A stretch of DNA of 52,662 bases from Allolucifera butyrica. GTDB lineage: Bacteria > Bacillota > Negativicutes > Sporomusales > UPPP01. Shown here piece after piece: positions 43,294 to 51,168 of the stretch. Below the pieces are notes generated by a model that did no database searches, was not told the origin of the DNA, and was given only the letters and a program-made list of their open reading frames with translations. Position 1 is the stretch's first letter. Every line of letters begins with the position of its first letter. The stretch lies in the NCBI RefSeq assembly GCF_900476375.1, contig NZ_UPPP01000080.1, positions 1-52,662 of the forward strand, given 5' to 3'. A program made the translations under genes and the position numbers.

Positions 43294-44121
43294 ATGGATA
43301 TCTTTTGCCCGAGTGTAAAACCGTATGAGTGTTTAAACTTGTGTCGGGTGCAGTTTTGGTTAAGAATCATGAAAGAGCATTCCCTGTTTATGAAACTGGG
43401 TTTCGCCTGTAAAGATGCCGGGCTTATTTGCGAGGCAGAACAATTTTATGGTGAGTTTGCCGCCTTCGAGAAAGAGGCTCAGTGTATCGATTGCGATGAA
43501 CAATTTATGGCCTTTGTTGAAAAGATTATAGTCGCTGTTAAAAACTTGTTTGCCTTTAAGCGGCATGTATTACATTTGATTGTCCATTGCGAGATTGGGG
43601 GATATAACTATCCATTATTGATCGACCATCTTTCCCGTGAGGCAATGTACTTTCTGAAATTGCTCGAAAAAATACAGGATGGGGATATGAAACATCCTGT
43701 GGATTCCATTGTAAGCGACAACGTGTTCTGGCTCAGGCATATGGCGGACCATGCAAGATTCATTGCCGGACTGCTCGACCCATCAGAACGTGATTTCGTC
43801 GAGAAAGCAAATGATTTTGCTGTTCAATTCGAAAAATTACAGCTTCAAGCGCGTGACCTAGATAGCATGTTATGGCATTCCGCTCCCGATAATAACCTTG
43901 TACGATTTGAAAAAGATGTAACGAAGGCTACGGCTAAATTGCGTGACTTTAAAATGGCTGCTAGAGATTTAATTGCCGCATGTAAAATTGTCTCCCTTAT
44001 TCCCCCTCTTTTGGCAGACCATGTTCTACGGGAAGCCGAATATTTCTTACAAGTTCTCGAAACGATTCAGCAGGATTTAATGAGTATAGAGGAATCACCA
44101 ATCAAGGTGTGTGACTTTTAG
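43294..44121 (+). CDS. DUF2935-family protein (ferritin-like helical)
   Basis: A 275-residue, all-helical protein. It has two copies of the DUF2935 pattern: FWLRIMKEHSLFMKLG...IDHLSREAMYFLKLLEKI and FWLRHMADHARFIAGL...DHVLREAEYFLQVLETI. The repeated E/D-H pairs look like metal ligands of a ferritin-like four-helix bundle. Biochemical role unknown. Strong AAGGAGG site. A terminator follows, and a Fur box and an iron permease relic come next, so a metal role is plausible. Confidence 0.75.
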   Translation: MDIFCPSVKPYECLNLCRVQFWLRIMKEHSLFMKLGFACKDAGLICEAEQFYGEFAAFEKEAQCIDCDEQFMAFVEKIIVAVKNLFAFKRHVLHLIVHCEIGGYNYPLLIDHLSREAMYFLKLLEKIQDGDMKHPVDSIVSDNVFWLRHMADHARFIAGLLDPSERDFVEKANDFAVQFEKLQLQARDLDSMLWHSAPDNNLVRFEKDVTKATAKLRDFKMAARDLIAACKIVSLIPPLLADHVLREAEYFLQVLETIQQDLMSIEESPIKVCDF

Positions 44122-44165
44122 AGGGAAAGCTCCCATTACGCTGAAAATGGCACAAGCCTGAAAAA

Positions 44166-44198
44166 CAAGCGTCAGCAACCTGACGTTTGTTTCGTTTC
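44166..44198 (+). terminator. Terminator after the DUF2935 gene
   Basis: CAAGCGTCAG pairs with CTGACGTTTG (one G-T pair), followed by TTTCGTTTCT. Confidence 0.7.
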
Positions 44199-44294
44199 TG
44201 AGGTTAATGTGGTAAGCGGAGGCATGTCAAATGCATTGATTCTAAATTCTTACTTGCAAACAGTAAGGGAGAAGGTTATACCATAGATATAATT

Positions 44295-44313
44295 AGTAAT
44301 GATAATTATTATC
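44295..44313. promoter_or_regulatory. Fur box
   Basis: AGTAATGATAATTATTATC matches 16 of 19 positions of the classical Fur box GATAATGATAATCATTATC. It is 24 bp before the start of the iron permease relic, where Fur would block transcription when iron is sufficient. Confidence 0.75.
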
Positions 44314-44336
44314 AAAACAATTGAAAGGGGTGTGAA

Positions 44337-44630
44337 ATGTTACCGACGTTAATTGTGACTCTGCGGGAAGGTTTTGAGGCTGCATTAGTTATTGGAATCA
44401 TTCTCTCCTATCTCCATAGAGTTGGTCTCTCTAGCGAGAGTAAGAAAGTTTGGATCGGAACCATTACAGCAATAGTACTTAGTGTAATCGGTGGATTCGG
44501 CGTTTTTTTATTGCTGGGCAGCACAACCGAAGGCTTGTTTCAGCAGTTGCTGGAAGGTTTTGCAATAACGACTGCGGTTGTTGTACTTACTTATATGGTT
44601 TTTTTAGGGACCTTCGTCCTGTTTATTTGA
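44337..44630 (+). pseudogene. FTR1/EfeU-type iron permease, truncated
   Basis: The first 91 residues match the N terminus of FTR1-family ferric/ferrous iron permeases, including the essential REGFEAALVIG motif (R-E-x-x-E) and three membrane segments. After VVLTYMVF the frame runs into GTFVLFI and stops at 97 residues; the family is about 270 or more and has a second R-E-x-x-E motif, absent here. Probably an internal deletion. The Fur box upstream is intact. Confidence 0.7.
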
Positions 44631-44643
44631 AAAAAGGAGGAAT

Positions 44644-44676
44644 ATGGAATTTCATGAAGTAATAGGAAAATGGTAA
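44644..44676 (+). pseudogene. Ten-residue start of a nitroreductase-like gene
   Basis: AAAGGAGG and ATG start MEFHEVIGKW and a stop. MEFHEVI-x-K is a common nitroreductase N terminus, but ten residues are too few for certainty. It would be another gene reduced to its end. Confidence 0.2.
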
Positions 44677-44727
44677 TTTTACTTTAGTAATACCTGTGCC
44701 AGCGGTAGTGGTGAAGTGGAGGTTTTT

Positions 44728-45537
44728 ATGAAACGTATACATATGAAAACGATGGAGCAATTCCCCCAAATACCATGCAAAATACTCTGGGCAATAGCCA
44801 TTAGAATGATATTAACATTGGTATTAACAATCTTATCCATTATGTATAGTGATTATAAACAAAACCTATATATGATAAGGGAAGTCAGTATGTTTTCTTT
44901 ACTCGTAGGTCCATATTTAATAGCTTGGGCAATTTTATGTTTTAAGAGAAAGCTGGGTATGCAGTGCTTAGTTATTGTTTCCGGTTTTGAATTTTTAGTT
45001 GATATGATCAGCCTTATATTTAATTATCAGGTATTTGGTGAAACGTTAATTTCTTATGTGCAAATGGGAAGTGGCTACATAAATACTCCATTTAGCAGTT
45101 ACGTTTTTTTATACCTAGGAACTAATTGGAAAACAATATGTAATCCGGTAGAAAGTAATTTAAATAACAATAGTGCAACGTTAAGCAGTGATGATAAGAA
45201 ATTCTATTATAGTGATTTGCTTGCTACTTTCCTGATAATAATTTTAGGTATTTGGGCTTATGGTAGTTTCAATTTAGGCGGGAACGATAATTTTAAGTTG
45301 TTTGCACTAATAATATTATTAGAAGGGATTCTAATTAAATTAAAATGTTATTGGAAATGGATTGCCATTACAATTGGAGTTATGTTAATGAGAGAAGCTC
45401 TAGGAGCAGGATTTAATACTCTTGAAGATATAATTTTGGATTTTTTAAAAGCGATCTATCCAGTGGGATATGGTGCATGTATGTTTTCAGTAGCTGTTTT
45501 GGTTTATGTGATAAAAAGAAATATAAAGGTGGAGTAA
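44728..45537 (+). CDS. Hypothetical membrane protein, 269 residues
   Basis: Not recognised. About seven to eight hydrophobic segments, with a polar loop rich in Asn and Ser near residues 145-165. The ATG at 44728 follows GTGGAGG in a leader (GCCAGCGGTAGTGGTG) shared with genes at 46241 and 50440. The next gene starts 5 bp after its stop, so the two form an operon and may act together. Confidence 0.6.
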   Translation: MKRIHMKTMEQFPQIPCKILWAIAIRMILTLVLTILSIMYSDYKQNLYMIREVSMFSLLVGPYLIAWAILCFKRKLGMQCLVIVSGFEFLVDMISLIFNYQVFGETLISYVQMGSGYINTPFSSYVFLYLGTNWKTICNPVESNLNNNSATLSSDDKKFYYSDLLATFLIIILGIWAYGSFNLGGNDNFKLFALIILLEGILIKLKCYWKWIAITIGVMLMREALGAGFNTLEDIILDFLKAIYPVGYGACMFSVAVLVYVIKRNIKVE

Positions 45538-45542
45538 TAAAA

Positions 45543-45974
45543 ATGGCTACTTCAAGATATGAATTAATAGTTTATATTGCTGAATGTTTTTCGCCATGCA
45601 TAAAGAAAGATGGAACAGAATCTTTCTCTAAAGTCGGACATGCATGGATTGGCTTAAAGGATACCCAAACAGGATTAAATGAAAACTATGGCTTACATTC
45701 AAGTGTAGATGATGAAAATAATTTACCAGGGGTTATCGATAAAGAAACATTGAAATTATTTAAATGGTCATTAGTTACTGCCCAGAATGCAGATTCCTAT
45801 AGAGACGTAACTGTTAAGGTAATTACTGCTGATCAAGACTTTAGAACCATACATTTTCCGAATGCCTTTATAATTGATTATAACGAGAGATATTTCGATA
45901 GTTCAGGTATGGGTGAATTTTCACTGGTTTTACGACAGAAAGCTGATAAATTTACTGATGTACAGGCTGAATAA
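45543..45974 (+). CDS. Hypothetical soluble protein, 143 residues
   Basis: Not recognised with confidence. The ATG at 45543 sits behind GGTGGAG. A beta-rich protein without signal peptide, with the ordered motifs KVGHAWIGLKDTQTG, IHFPNAFIIDYNERYFD and GEFSLVLRQKAD. The C-terminal pattern recalls Hcp/tail-tube-like or carrier-type proteins from memory only. It is coupled to the membrane protein upstream. Confidence 0.55.
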   Translation: MATSRYELIVYIAECFSPCIKKDGTESFSKVGHAWIGLKDTQTGLNENYGLHSSVDDENNLPGVIDKETLKLFKWSLVTAQNADSYRDVTVKVITADQDFRTIHFPNAFIIDYNERYFDSSGMGEFSLVLRQKADKFTDVQAE

Positions 45975-46208
45975 GTTAACATATATATGTTGTCAACATA
46001 TAACGTAAGACGAATTTTCTATAAGTATGCCTTTTGGAACCTGTCCCAGTGTCCCTCTGTACACTCGATACGGAGTCTGTACCGCTTATGGGTAGACGAC
46101 CAGGACCAAGCTCTCCTTTTTTGCTTTTCATAAAAGAGGAGAAGATTATGGTTTTAAGAGAGCTTGACGCTCGAGGGTTTTTCTCCGTCCCCTTGACACG
46201 CTATTTGT

Positions 46209-46235
46209 GTCGCCGCGGTAGCGGCGAAATGGAGG
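46209..46235 (+). promoter_or_regulatory. Hairpin directly before the ribosome site
   Basis: TCGCCGCGGTAGCGGCG forms a 6-bp GC stem with a GGTA loop, followed by AAATGGAGG. The same leader is at 50408-50434; variants are at 44700-44724 and, on the minus strand, at about 32269-32292. A stem so close to the site could affect translation. Confidence 0.5.
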
Positions 46236-46240
46236 TTAGA

Positions 46241-46783
46241 ATGAAGGTAGGTTTGGTACGTCACTTTGAAGTTGAATGCAAACTTCCAGGTATCAGCAAT
46301 TTGGTGACTCCTGGTCAATTTCAGGAGTGGCTGCATGAATATGAAATGTCTGACATTATAGAAGGCAACATTGAGCCTAGCGCGATTATATGGGAAAAAT
46401 GCTATTCCAGCGATCTGCCTCGCGCATTAAAAACGGCACAAAAAATATACAGTGGCCAAGTTGTTGAAACAAAAGCATTAAGGGAGCTTGTTATATGTCC
46501 GCCTACGGATAGAAACATTAAACTGCCGGTTCCATTGTGGCTAATTTTAGGAAGAATGGCCTGGATGCTATCACATAAATCACAAATTGAAAGCAAGCTA
46601 TTGTTTGAAAAAAGAGTAAAGTACATTCTGGAAGAATTAATTCTAAAAGAAGATAGGAATGTTCTTTTAGTAAGCCATGGATTCATAATGATGTTTCTAC
46701 GTAAAGAGCTCATAAAGCGGGGTTTTATCGGCCCTGGTTTTGGAAGAGCGAAAAACGGAAAGATTTACGTGTATGAAAAATGA
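46241..46783 (+). CDS. Histidine phosphatase superfamily protein, copy 1
   Basis: A 180-residue branch 1 histidine phosphatase. The catalytic motif is VRHFEVE (His8, Arg7), with the second histidine in LLVSHGFIM and the charged partner in LRELV. Lineage members dephosphorylate small metabolites or proteins; the substrate is unknown. It starts at the ATG behind GGAGG; frames extending upstream run through repeat sequence. The second copy (50440) differs by a few residues and a changed C terminus. Confidence 0.82.
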   Translation: MKVGLVRHFEVECKLPGISNLVTPGQFQEWLHEYEMSDIIEGNIEPSAIIWEKCYSSDLPRALKTAQKIYSGQVVETKALRELVICPPTDRNIKLPVPLWLILGRMAWMLSHKSQIESKLLFEKRVKYILEELILKEDRNVLLVSHGFIMMFLRKELIKRGFIGPGFGRAKNGKIYVYEK

Positions 46784-46964
46784 TGGGTAGCCGGGTATGA
46801 GTTACGATTCGTTACCTTTGTTCATATGAGTTATTGTATAAAGTAAAATTACGCAACAAAACTACCACCTTTGTATTAAGGGTACCGAATTCCGCAAATA
46901 GGGACGCTATGAAAGCGGGAAATGTCGATAACTCCGTTTTCCTGACAAACCAGGAAAATTGTTA

Positions 46965-47008
46965 GAGGGACGGGATTAATGACAAGCGTGTCGACAACCC
47001 CGTCCCCT
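46965..47008. repeat. Repeat C copy
   Basis: AGAGGGACGGGATTAATGACA then GTGTCGACAACCCCGTCCCCT. The left arm has two changes. Confidence 0.75.
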
Positions 47009-47108
47009 GTAAGTATAGGCGTTTTAGATAAACAGAAATGGGCATAGTTTTTTGGAAATAGGTATAGTTTAAAAGCGTAAAGGGGTGTCACCAACCCCGT
47101 CTCCCTAA
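47009..47108 (+). repeat. Repeat B, 5'-truncated copy
   Basis: Starts at TATAGGCGTTTTAGATAAAC, keeps GGTATAGTTTAAAAGCG and ends GGGGTGTCACC with AACCCCGTCTCCCTAACAC. The hairpin half is missing; the break is fused to repeat C. Confidence 0.75.
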
Positions 47109-47131
47109 CACAACCCAATCTTACTGATGAG

Positions 47132-47725
47132 GTGGTAAGCATAAAAAAAAACTTGTCAGGAATGTCATTAAAAGAATTGTGGGAGTTGTTTCCAATTATC
47201 TTAAAAGAGCACAATCCCAATTATAAAGAATGGTATAAAACCGAAGAAAGACAACTTTTTAATTGTATCAACAATGAGTATATAAAACGTATCAACCATA
47301 TTGGAAGCAGTGCGATAGAAGGACTACTTTCAAAGCCGACTGTGGATATTTTATTAGAGATAGGAGATAATTTCCACATTGTAAATTTAATTGAAATCCT
47401 AAAAACTAATGGCTGGATACTTATGTCAAGTAAGTATGAGCCAGATTTGAGACTTGTGTTTAATAAAGGTTATACACCGTTTGGATTTGCCGAAAGAGTA
47501 TATCATCTTCATGTCAGGTATCTGGGCGATTGGGATGAATTATATTTTAGAGATTATCTAACAGATCATCCTGATATCGCCGTCCAGTATGGAAATCTCA
47601 AATTGAAGTTGTGGAAAGAATACGAGCACAACAGAGATGGATACACAGAAGCAAAAACAGAGTTTATTAAGAGATATACGGAAAAAGCCAAATTTGAATA
47701 TGCAGGTAGATACATACCTAAGTAA
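47132..47725 (+). CDS. GrpB/UPF0157-family protein
   Basis: A 197-residue member of the nucleotidyltransferase-like GrpB family. It has the motifs RINHIGSSAIEGLLSKPTVDILLEI, HLHVRYLGDW and FRDYLTDHPDIAVQYGNLK. Biochemical role is not settled. The start is unclear: GTG at 47132 overlaps the TGAGG site, and no ATG lies at a good distance. It follows a truncated repeat B and AACCCCGTC...TAACACAACC. Confidence 0.82.
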   Translation: MVSIKKNLSGMSLKELWELFPIILKEHNPNYKEWYKTEERQLFNCINNEYIKRINHIGSSAIEGLLSKPTVDILLEIGDNFHIVNLIEILKTNGWILMSSKYEPDLRLVFNKGYTPFGFAERVYHLHVRYLGDWDELYFRDYLTDHPDIAVQYGNLKLKLWKEYEHNRDGYTEAKTEFIKRYTEKAKFEYAGRYIPK

Positions 47726-47779
47726 TATCTGTCAATAACTTGTGAAAATGTCACCTCGTAGTTAAGCCTATTTGCATAG

Positions 47780-48062
47780 GAAAATGGATTCCAGCATTGC
47801 TAGAATGTCTTTGTCGGTGTCTTCGAAGGAGACTTTTTTAATCAAGGTATGGCCGTATTTACAGCAAGCTCATCACCCAGTGGAAATTGTTAGTGACGGG
47901 TTTAATGACAGCTGTGTGTCGACAACCCCGTCCCCTGACATCTATTTGCACTTCCTCTGCAGTTATTCTTACCTTTGCAATTTTTTTAATCCCGGTTTGA
48001 ACATTCAGGAATAAACTATCTATTAAGCCCAATACACTTACGCTGCCATGCTCACCGAGCAA
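47780..48062 (-). pseudogene. Unidentified minus-strand gene interrupted by repeat C
   Basis: From 48062 a frame reads MLGEHGSVSVLGLIDSLF then LNVQTGIKKIAKVRITAEEV, entering repeat C (47893-47938). Beyond it, other frames give FPLGDELAVNTAI and KKVSFEDTDKDILAMLESIF before a stop near 47772. The protein-like composition on both sides suggests one gene split by the palindrome and frameshifts. Family not recognised. Confidence 0.35.
47893..47938. repeat. Repeat C copy inside a decayed gene
   Basis: GTGACGGGTTTAATGACAGC then TGTGTGTCGACAACCCCGTCCCCTGACA. The left arm is shortened. Confidence 0.75.
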
Positions 48063-48238
48063 TGTGGGGGGACTCAGGCGAAATGCAGGCTGGGGAAGCT
48101 AAGTTAAGAGTACTAGGAACAGGCTTGTGAAAGTAACAGTCAAGGTTGTTGTAGGCGTTTTAGATAAAGGAAAAAAGGAGATTAATATATTGTTATAATT
48201 TAAACGATAACCATATCGAAGCGGCTGCTAAGCTTGCT

Positions 48239-49141
48239 TTGGCAGAATACCATGAGGAAAGAAGTGCGGTGCCGCTATTGCCGGATGGCGAATACTATGA
48301 TCTTTTTTGCAGCATGCTTTTAAAAATGGTTGATCATAACTTGGGAATCGTTGCAACAGAAGAACGGCAGTTAGTTGGTTTTTTAACCTGTTACGAACCA
48401 TGGAATAATCATTTTGGCACTGCAATGGGCACATTTTCGCCAATTCATGCGCATGGCGCAATCAAAAATAACCGCAAACGGATTTATTCGCAAATGTACC
48501 AACAAGCTGCTAAAAAGTGGGTGAAGGCCGGGGTCTTAAGTCATACAATTGCGCTATATGCCCATGATACAGAAGTAGTGAACACCTTTTTTGGGAATGG
48601 CTTTGGATTGCGGTGCATTGATGCGATTCGGGCTGCCGCTTCGGTCACATGTGATGAATTTCCGGACTATTTTTTTGGTGAACTTCCCATCGAAGAGATC
48701 GCTCAAATTGTCCCATTAAAAAATCTGCTTATTGAGCATTTACAAAGTGCTCCGATATTTATGCCATGTTTCTTTAGTTATGATGTTGCTGATGTCAAGC
48801 AAGAAAATGAGCGCCGCCAGTCAAGGTATTTTATCGCTAAAGACAATAATAAAACAATTGCATTTATTGAAATCATGCAGTCCGGTGAAAATTTTGTTTG
48901 TGATTCTCCGGAGATGATAAATATATGCGGTGCCTATATGTTGCCGGAGTACCGGGGGAGTGGTATTTATACAAAATTACTCGCGGTGCTGCAGGAAAAA
49001 GTTAGGGCGGAGGGGTATACTCTTTGCGGAGTTGATTTCGAAAGCTTAAATCCTACGGCGAATGGCTTTTGGTTGAAATATTTCACTGCCTATACTTATA
49101 GTGTGGTACGGCGGATTGATGAACGGATTTACCGGACTTAA
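48239..49141 (+). CDS. GNAT-family acetyltransferase, 300 residues
   Basis: A two-domain protein whose C-terminal half is a GNAT fold (INICGAYMLPEYRGSGIYTK then LLAVLQEKVRAEGYT, GVDFESLNPTANGFWLKYF). The P-E-Y-R-G-S-G-I loop binds acetyl-CoA. The acceptor is unknown. The start is uncertain: protein-like sequence in the same frame extends upstream to about 48185 behind an AAAGGAG site, but only ATA is available there, so the original start may be mutated. A repeat B fragment (TAGGCGTTTTAGATAAA) lies just upstream. Confidence 0.75.
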   Translation: MAEYHEERSAVPLLPDGEYYDLFCSMLLKMVDHNLGIVATEERQLVGFLTCYEPWNNHFGTAMGTFSPIHAHGAIKNNRKRIYSQMYQQAAKKWVKAGVLSHTIALYAHDTEVVNTFFGNGFGLRCIDAIRAAASVTCDEFPDYFFGELPIEEIAQIVPLKNLLIEHLQSAPIFMPCFFSYDVADVKQENERRQSRYFIAKDNNKTIAFIEIMQSGENFVCDSPEMINICGAYMLPEYRGSGIYTKLLAVLQEKVRAEGYTLCGVDFESLNPTANGFWLKYFTAYTYSVVRRIDERIYRT

Positions 49142-49193
49142 TTTTTTTACTGCAGCTATATGTCTGGTAGTTCGTAAGCGTCATAACTGGTAA

Positions 49194-49236
49194 GGGCGGG
49201 GTTAATGACAACTGTGTGTCGACAACCCCGTCCCGT
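49194..49236. repeat. Repeat C copy between two GNAT genes
   Basis: GGGCGGGGTTAATGACAACT then GTGTGTCGACAACCCCGTCCC and GTTGACAC. Confidence 0.8.
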
Positions 49237-49281
49237 TGACACAACTTAGTAAATAGAATTATAAATGAAGGATGGTTGATT

Positions 49282-49803
49282 ATGGAGCAGAGCATAGTCA
49301 TTGAAACACCTAGGCTAATCCTTAGGGAAATAACCATTGATGATTATTTGAGTATATCAAAAATTCTACAAGACATTGAAGTCATGTATGCTTGGGAGCA
49401 TGCCTTTTCTGATAAAGAAGTCACTGATTGGATTAATGAAAACATTATGAGATACAACAGAGATGATTATAGTTATTGGGCTGTGATTGAAAAGCGCATT
49501 GAAAAATTAGTTGGTGTTTGTGGAATAATCGCGGAAAGCGCAGATAATGAAGATTATATTGGTATTGGTTACATATTCAATAAAGCATTCTGGCATCAAG
49601 GCTTGGCTTTTGAAAGTGCAAATGCCTGCAAAAGCTATGCTTTCCGTACTTTGAAAATTTCTGAATTAACTGCGCAGATTAGACCTGAGAACTTAAGTTC
49701 CAGAAAAGTAGCTGAGAAACTTGGCATGGCTGTTATTAAGCAGTTTAATCGTTTGTATAGAGGCGAACAAATGCCCCATCTTTTATACGGATGCTCGCAT
49801 TAA
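49282..49803 (+). CDS. RimJ/RimL-type GNAT acetyltransferase
   Basis: A 173-residue GNAT protein of the RimJ/RimL branch. It has ETPRLILREITIDDY at the N terminus, GIGYIFNKAFWHQGLAFESA as the acetyl-CoA region, and RPENLSSRKVAEKLGM. Such enzymes acetylate N-terminal amines or small molecules. The ATG at 49282 is ten bases after AAGGA. It is framed by repeat C on both sides, a clean single-gene unit. Confidence 0.85.
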   Translation: MEQSIVIETPRLILREITIDDYLSISKILQDIEVMYAWEHAFSDKEVTDWINENIMRYNRDDYSYWAVIEKRIEKLVGVCGIIAESADNEDYIGIGYIFNKAFWHQGLAFESANACKSYAFRTLKISELTAQIRPENLSSRKVAEKLGMAVIKQFNRLYRGEQMPHLLYGCSH

Positions 49804-49807
49804 ACTG

Positions 49808-49857
49808 TTAGGGGGACGGGTTAATGACAAATGTATCGACAACTTCGGCCTCTGACA
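49808..49857. repeat. Repeat C, degenerate copy
   Basis: GGGGGACGGGTTAATGACAA then TGTATCGACAACTTCGGCCTCTGACAC. The right arm has lost its complementarity. Confidence 0.65.
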
Positions 49858-49958
49858 CCTGGCCACCTCTGCACGTCCGGGCAACCTAATTGAGAATTAT
49901 TTTTGGACCGTCAACCTTTGCCGAGGTTGGCGGTTCTAGTGATAAAAATGGATTTCTA

Positions 49959-50112
49959 TTGCATTTTTGCGAAAAATCAGGGTATAATAAAAGCAAAGGT
50001 TAGTTAGCTCCTAACCTTTGCTGTGGAGAAAATGCGCCGCAGGTAATTCCGAATTTAAACGAAGATCAGAGTATAGATAATTTGTTCCAGCAAATTATCT
50101 ATTTTTCTTTTC
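49959..50112 (+). ncRNA. Possible small RNA with own promoter and terminator
   Basis: Promoter: TTGCAT (49959-49964) and TATAAT (49983-49988), spacer 18 bp. RNA from about 49994: first hairpin AGCAAAGGTTAG/CTAACCTTTGCT (12 bp, loop TTAGCTC); second hairpin CTGTGG/CCGCAG (50021-50042); an unpaired purine-rich stretch; terminator AGATAATTTG/CAAATTATCT plus ATTTTTCTTTT (50075-50111). About 118 nt, with no open frame worth noting. It does not match riboswitch classes I know by eye. The 5' half recurs at 19320-19409, the 3' half at 36126-36232. It could also be a leader whose gene was lost. Confidence 0.5.
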
Positions 50113-50200
50113 TATTCCAAATTGCGCTAATTAGAATTTTTAAGTATGGAAGCTTAAAAATGCAAAAATTCATCCTTCCTCGTTATAACAGCGGCGGTTC

Positions 50201-50374
50201 TGAAACGTGGGCTTGTTTTTCTATCATAATAAACTTCTGCCTTAATTCTGCAGAATTTGGCAGGAGTTTTGTTTTTTATGGGAAATAAAGGTTGTTATAG
50301 GCGTTCTAGATAAACGGAAATGGTCATAGTTTTTCGGAAAATAGGTATAGTTTTAAAAGCATAAAGGGGTGTCA
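50201..50374 (+). repeat. Repeat B, copy 4
   Basis: About 174 bp from TGAAACGTGG to GGTGTCA, with hairpin CTTCTGCC/GGCAGGAG, TTTTGTTTTTTATGGG, TAGATAAACGG and GGTATAGTTTTAAAAGC. It joins the duplicated histidine phosphatase unit through ACCTCGTCCCCCT. Confidence 0.85.
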
Positions 50375-50439
50375 CGAACCTCGTCCCCCTCTTGCCATGC
50401 CATTTGTGTCGCCGCGGTAGCGGCGAAATGGAGGTTAGA

Positions 50440-50988
50440 ATGAAGGTAGGTTTGGTACGTCACTTTGAAGTCGAATGCAAACTTCCAGGTATCAGCAATT
50501 TCATGACTCCTGGTCAATTTCAGGAGTGGCTGCATGAATATGAAATGTCTGACATTATAAAAGGCAACATTGAGCCTAGCGCGATTATATGGGAAAAATG
50601 CTATTCCAGCGATCTGCCTCGCGCATTAAAAACGGCACAAAAAATATACAGTGGCCAAGTTGTTGAAACAAAAGCATTAAGGGAGCTTGTTATATGTCCG
50701 CCTACGGATAGAAACATTAAACTGCCGGTTCCATTGTGGCTAATTTTAGGAAGAATGGCCTGGATGCTATCACATAAATCACAAATTGAAAGCAAGCTAT
50801 TGTTTGAAAAAAGAGTAAAGTACATTCTGGAAGAATTAATTCTAAAAGAAGATAGGAATGTTCTTTTAGTAAGCCATGGATTCATAATGATGTTTCTACG
50901 TAAAGAGCTTATAAAGCGGGGTTTTATCGGCCCTGGTTTTGGAAGAGCGAAAAACGAAAGATTTACGTGTATGAAAAATGATGGGTAG
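50440..50988 (+). CDS. Histidine phosphatase superfamily protein, copy 2
   Basis: Almost identical to the protein at 46241, with the same VRHFEVE motif and ribosome site. Visible changes include FMTPGQ for LVTPGQ and IIKGN for IIEGN. One missing G near 50955 shifts the last residues: the end reads NERFTCMKNDG where copy 1 has NGKIYVYEK. The catalytic core is intact, so it may still be active. Confidence 0.8.
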   Translation: MKVGLVRHFEVECKLPGISNFMTPGQFQEWLHEYEMSDIIKGNIEPSAIIWEKCYSSDLPRALKTAQKIYSGQVVETKALRELVICPPTDRNIKLPVPLWLILGRMAWMLSHKSQIESKLLFEKRVKYILEELILKEDRNVLLVSHGFIMMFLRKELIKRGFIGPGFGRAKNERFTCMKNDG

Positions 50989-51168
50989 CCGGGTGCGAGT
51001 TACGATTCGTTACCTTTGGTTCGGATTCATATGAGTTATTGTATAAAGTAAAACTACGCAACAAAGCTACCCCTTTGTATTAAGGGGACCGAATTTCGCA
51101 AATAGGGACGCTATAAAAGCGGGAAATGTCGATAACCCCGTTTTCCTGACAAACCAGGAAAATTGTTA

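Larger units (their letters stand above)
46193..47008 (+). repeat. Direct repeat of about 815 bp, copy 1
   Basis: Covers a hairpin leader, the histidine phosphatase gene, its 3' region, the hairpin TTTTCCTG/CAGGAAAA and the following repeat C. It is nearly identical to 50399-51214. The borders coincide with repeat B/C sequence on both sides. Confidence 0.85.

Noticed and set aside
46034..46240. N-terminal extension of the histidine phosphatase
   Set aside because: The extension is translated repeat sequence and is not shared by the second copy; the catalytic RH motif expects the start at 46241.
47772..48014. 80-residue plus-strand gene
   Set aside because: It reads through repeat C and lies opposite more protein-like minus-strand sequence.
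49959..50112. Known riboswitch (c-di-GMP, preQ1, fluoride, THF, TPP)
   Set aside because: None of the conserved core sequences I know for these classes could be found, and no gene follows the terminator directly.
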